Assembly: GCA_964524705.1 (NCBI GenBank)
Contig: CAZGDB010000002.1
Span: 57,136 to 121,135 of the forward strand
DNA length: 64,000 nt
From: CAZGDB01 sp964524705
GTDB taxonomy: Bacteria > Pseudomonadota > Gammaproteobacteria > Berkiellales > Berkiellaceae
Reading direction: 5' to 3'
Below the pieces are notes generated by a model, which did no database searches, was not told the origin of the DNA, and was given only the letters and a program-made list of their open reading frames with translations. Shown here piece by piece: positions 63,203 to 64,000 of this stretch; position 1 is the stretch's first letter; each line of letters begins with the position of its first letter. Made by a program: the position numbers and the translations under genes.

Positions 63203-63856
63203 TTACGCCAAATTACCCCTAAATTTATAAGCTAAATCATAAATATCGCCCTGTATTGCTAAGGCTTTTTGCTCATATTTAGTAGTAGGACGACGCATCA
63301 ACATCTCTAACGGTAGCACCTCAAAACAAGAAAGCTGACTAAATACTTTTTGCGTATGGTGGGCATAAGCGGCAATATCACTGGCTACCCTGATCCAACC
63401 TCCTGGCGCTAATACCTGTAGCAAGAGTTTTAAAAACTCTACCTGTACTAATCTACGCTTATGATGCTTTGTTTTAGGCCATGGATCTGGAAAAAAAATC
63501 TGTACCCCTTGCACACTCCCTGGCGCTAAGTATGGCAACCCTAAATGCACATCATCAGAGATAACATTCAAGTTCTGCAACCCTTGTGCATGTGCCTGCA
63601 AAATACAAGCACCTAAGCCTGGTGCATATACCTCAAAACCTAAAAAATGATACTGAGGGTTTTCTGCAGCCTGTGTACATAACGAGGTCCCCATCCCAAA
63701 ACCGATTTCCACAATTAATGGCTTATCAAAAGTCCGCCGTTTTAAATCCTCTGGCTGTAATAAAATCCCCTGACTTTCTTTTAAGGCAAATTTTTGAGAT
63801 TCTGTAATACGCCCCTGCCGACGTACAAAACTACGCACACGATTCAAGTTAGTCAT
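63203..63856 (-). CDS. trmB: tRNA (guanine46-N7)-methyltransferase
   Basis: AdoMet-dependent modification of G46 in tRNA. The 217-residue protein has IVEIGFGMGTSLC (AdoMet motif I), IFFPDPWPKTKHHKRRLVQ (the TrmB-specific catalytic segment) and late TKYEQKALAIQGDIYDL. The ATG at 63856 (MTNLNRVRSFVRRQGRITESQ) gives the normal start; an in-frame ATG at 63931 would run through the divergent tRNA promoter. It is divergent from tRNA-Gly. Confidence 0.95.
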   Translation of the reverse strand: MTNLNRVRSFVRRQGRITESQKFALKESQGILLQPEDLKRRTFDKPLIVEIGFGMGTSLCTQAAENPQYHFLGFEVYAPGLGACILQAHAQGLQNLNVISDDVHLGLPYLAPGSVQGVQIFFPDPWPKTKHHKRRLVQVEFLKLLLQVLAPGGWIRVASDIAAYAHHTQKVFSQLSCFEVLPLEMLMRRPTTKYEQKALAIQGDIYDLAYKFRGNLA

Positions 63857-63906
63857 TTTGCTTTTTATAGTGGTATGGTCAGGAAAATAACATAGACCGT
63901 ATCCAC

Positions 63907-63934
63907 TTGCAATACGCAAGAATTGACGCATAAT
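63907..63934 (+). promoter_or_regulatory. Promoter of tRNA-Gly
   Basis: TTGCAA (63907-63912, 4 of 6) and CATAAT (63929-63934, 5 of 6), 16 bases apart, about 12 bases before the tRNA. The position is right for a tRNA promoter and argues for the shorter trmB start. Confidence 0.55.
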
Positions 63935-63945
63935 AAGCCGCGTTT

Positions 63946-64000
63946 GCGGGTGTAGTTCAATGGTAGAACTTCAGCTTCCCAAGCTGATAGCGTGGGTTCG
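63946..64000 (+). tRNA. tRNA-Gly(CCC), partial at window end
   Basis: The 5' part of a tRNA: acceptor GCGGGTG, D-arm with TAGTTCAATGGTAGAAC, anticodon stem TCAGC/GCTGA with loop TTCCCAA (anticodon CCC), and the start of the T-arm (GTGGGTTCG). The 3' end, with the discriminator base, lies beyond the window. It closely resembles the E. coli glyU tRNA. Confidence 0.93.

Noticed and set aside
1..64000. CRISPR array, insertion sequence, prophage or rRNA
   Set aside because: No regularly spaced identical repeats, transposase, integrase, phage structural gene or rRNA sequence was seen.

Overview
The window looks like chromosomal DNA of a gammaproteobacterium, AT-rich at roughly 40 percent GC by eye. 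Core genes are of gammaproteobacterial type (algH/yqgE-ruvX, proC-yggT-hemW, carAB, murJ, trmB). The gene order tkt-gap-pgk-pyk-fba resembles, as I recall it, the glycolytic cluster of Coxiella and relatives. Together with decayed genes, an exoprotein and several large orphan proteins, this suggests a host-associated or intracellular member of the Legionellales/Coxiellales. That placement is an inference.

Layout. 1-1250: two decayed genes, a MerR/TipAS-type regulator and a DUF4143 ATPase. 1252-6641: a large two-partner-secretion exoprotein with GLUG repeats, then an orphan membrane protein. 6606-13306 (minus): the five-gene glycolysis/pentose-phosphate operon. 13400-14113: rsmE, sharing a compact bidirectional promoter with tkt. 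14110-16828 (minus): a CheW-PilJ-CheW remnant of a chemosensory system with no kinase in the window. 16857-18010: yqgE, ruvX and tRNA-Ser(GGA). 18181-24217: a degenerate RfaE-like nucleotidyltransferase, an MsbA-like ABC exporter, an SDR, a GNAT and the first of two SbmA-like ABC proteins. 24296-27541: SWIM/SNF2 helicase. 27684-30865: exported MsrB and MsrA, a flavin disulfide reductase and a TVP38 protein in one tight operon. 30862-36259: S41 peptidase, CDP-alcohol phosphotransferase, copper ATPase, Cdd1-like protein and a cyclase. 36328-39854: rhodanese, persulfide-dioxygenase-like protein, Dps, HAD hydrolase and SPFH protein. 39958-41034: an orphan with deaminase-like motifs. 41107-49101: amino-acid permease, murJ, YbhB, the second SbmA-like ABC protein and two MFS transporters. 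49155-54339: single-chain glycyl-tRNA synthetase and carAB, with a shortened CarB. 54486-57696: a 934-residue orphan with tandem repeats and a small acidic protein. 57808-64000: proC, yggT, alpha/beta hydrolase, hemW, an SLC13/RCK permease, trmB and a partial tRNA-Gly(CCC).

The genes are densely packed, with many 4-63 bp overlaps including several between convergent genes. Mobile elements, CRISPR arrays and rRNA were not seen. The most interesting items are the deaminase-like orphan, the 934-residue orphan, the catalytically degenerate RfaE-like protein, the paired SbmA-like ABC proteins, the kinase-less chemosensory remnant, CarB without its allosteric domain, and an AmpG-like transporter whose first helix has no standard start codon.
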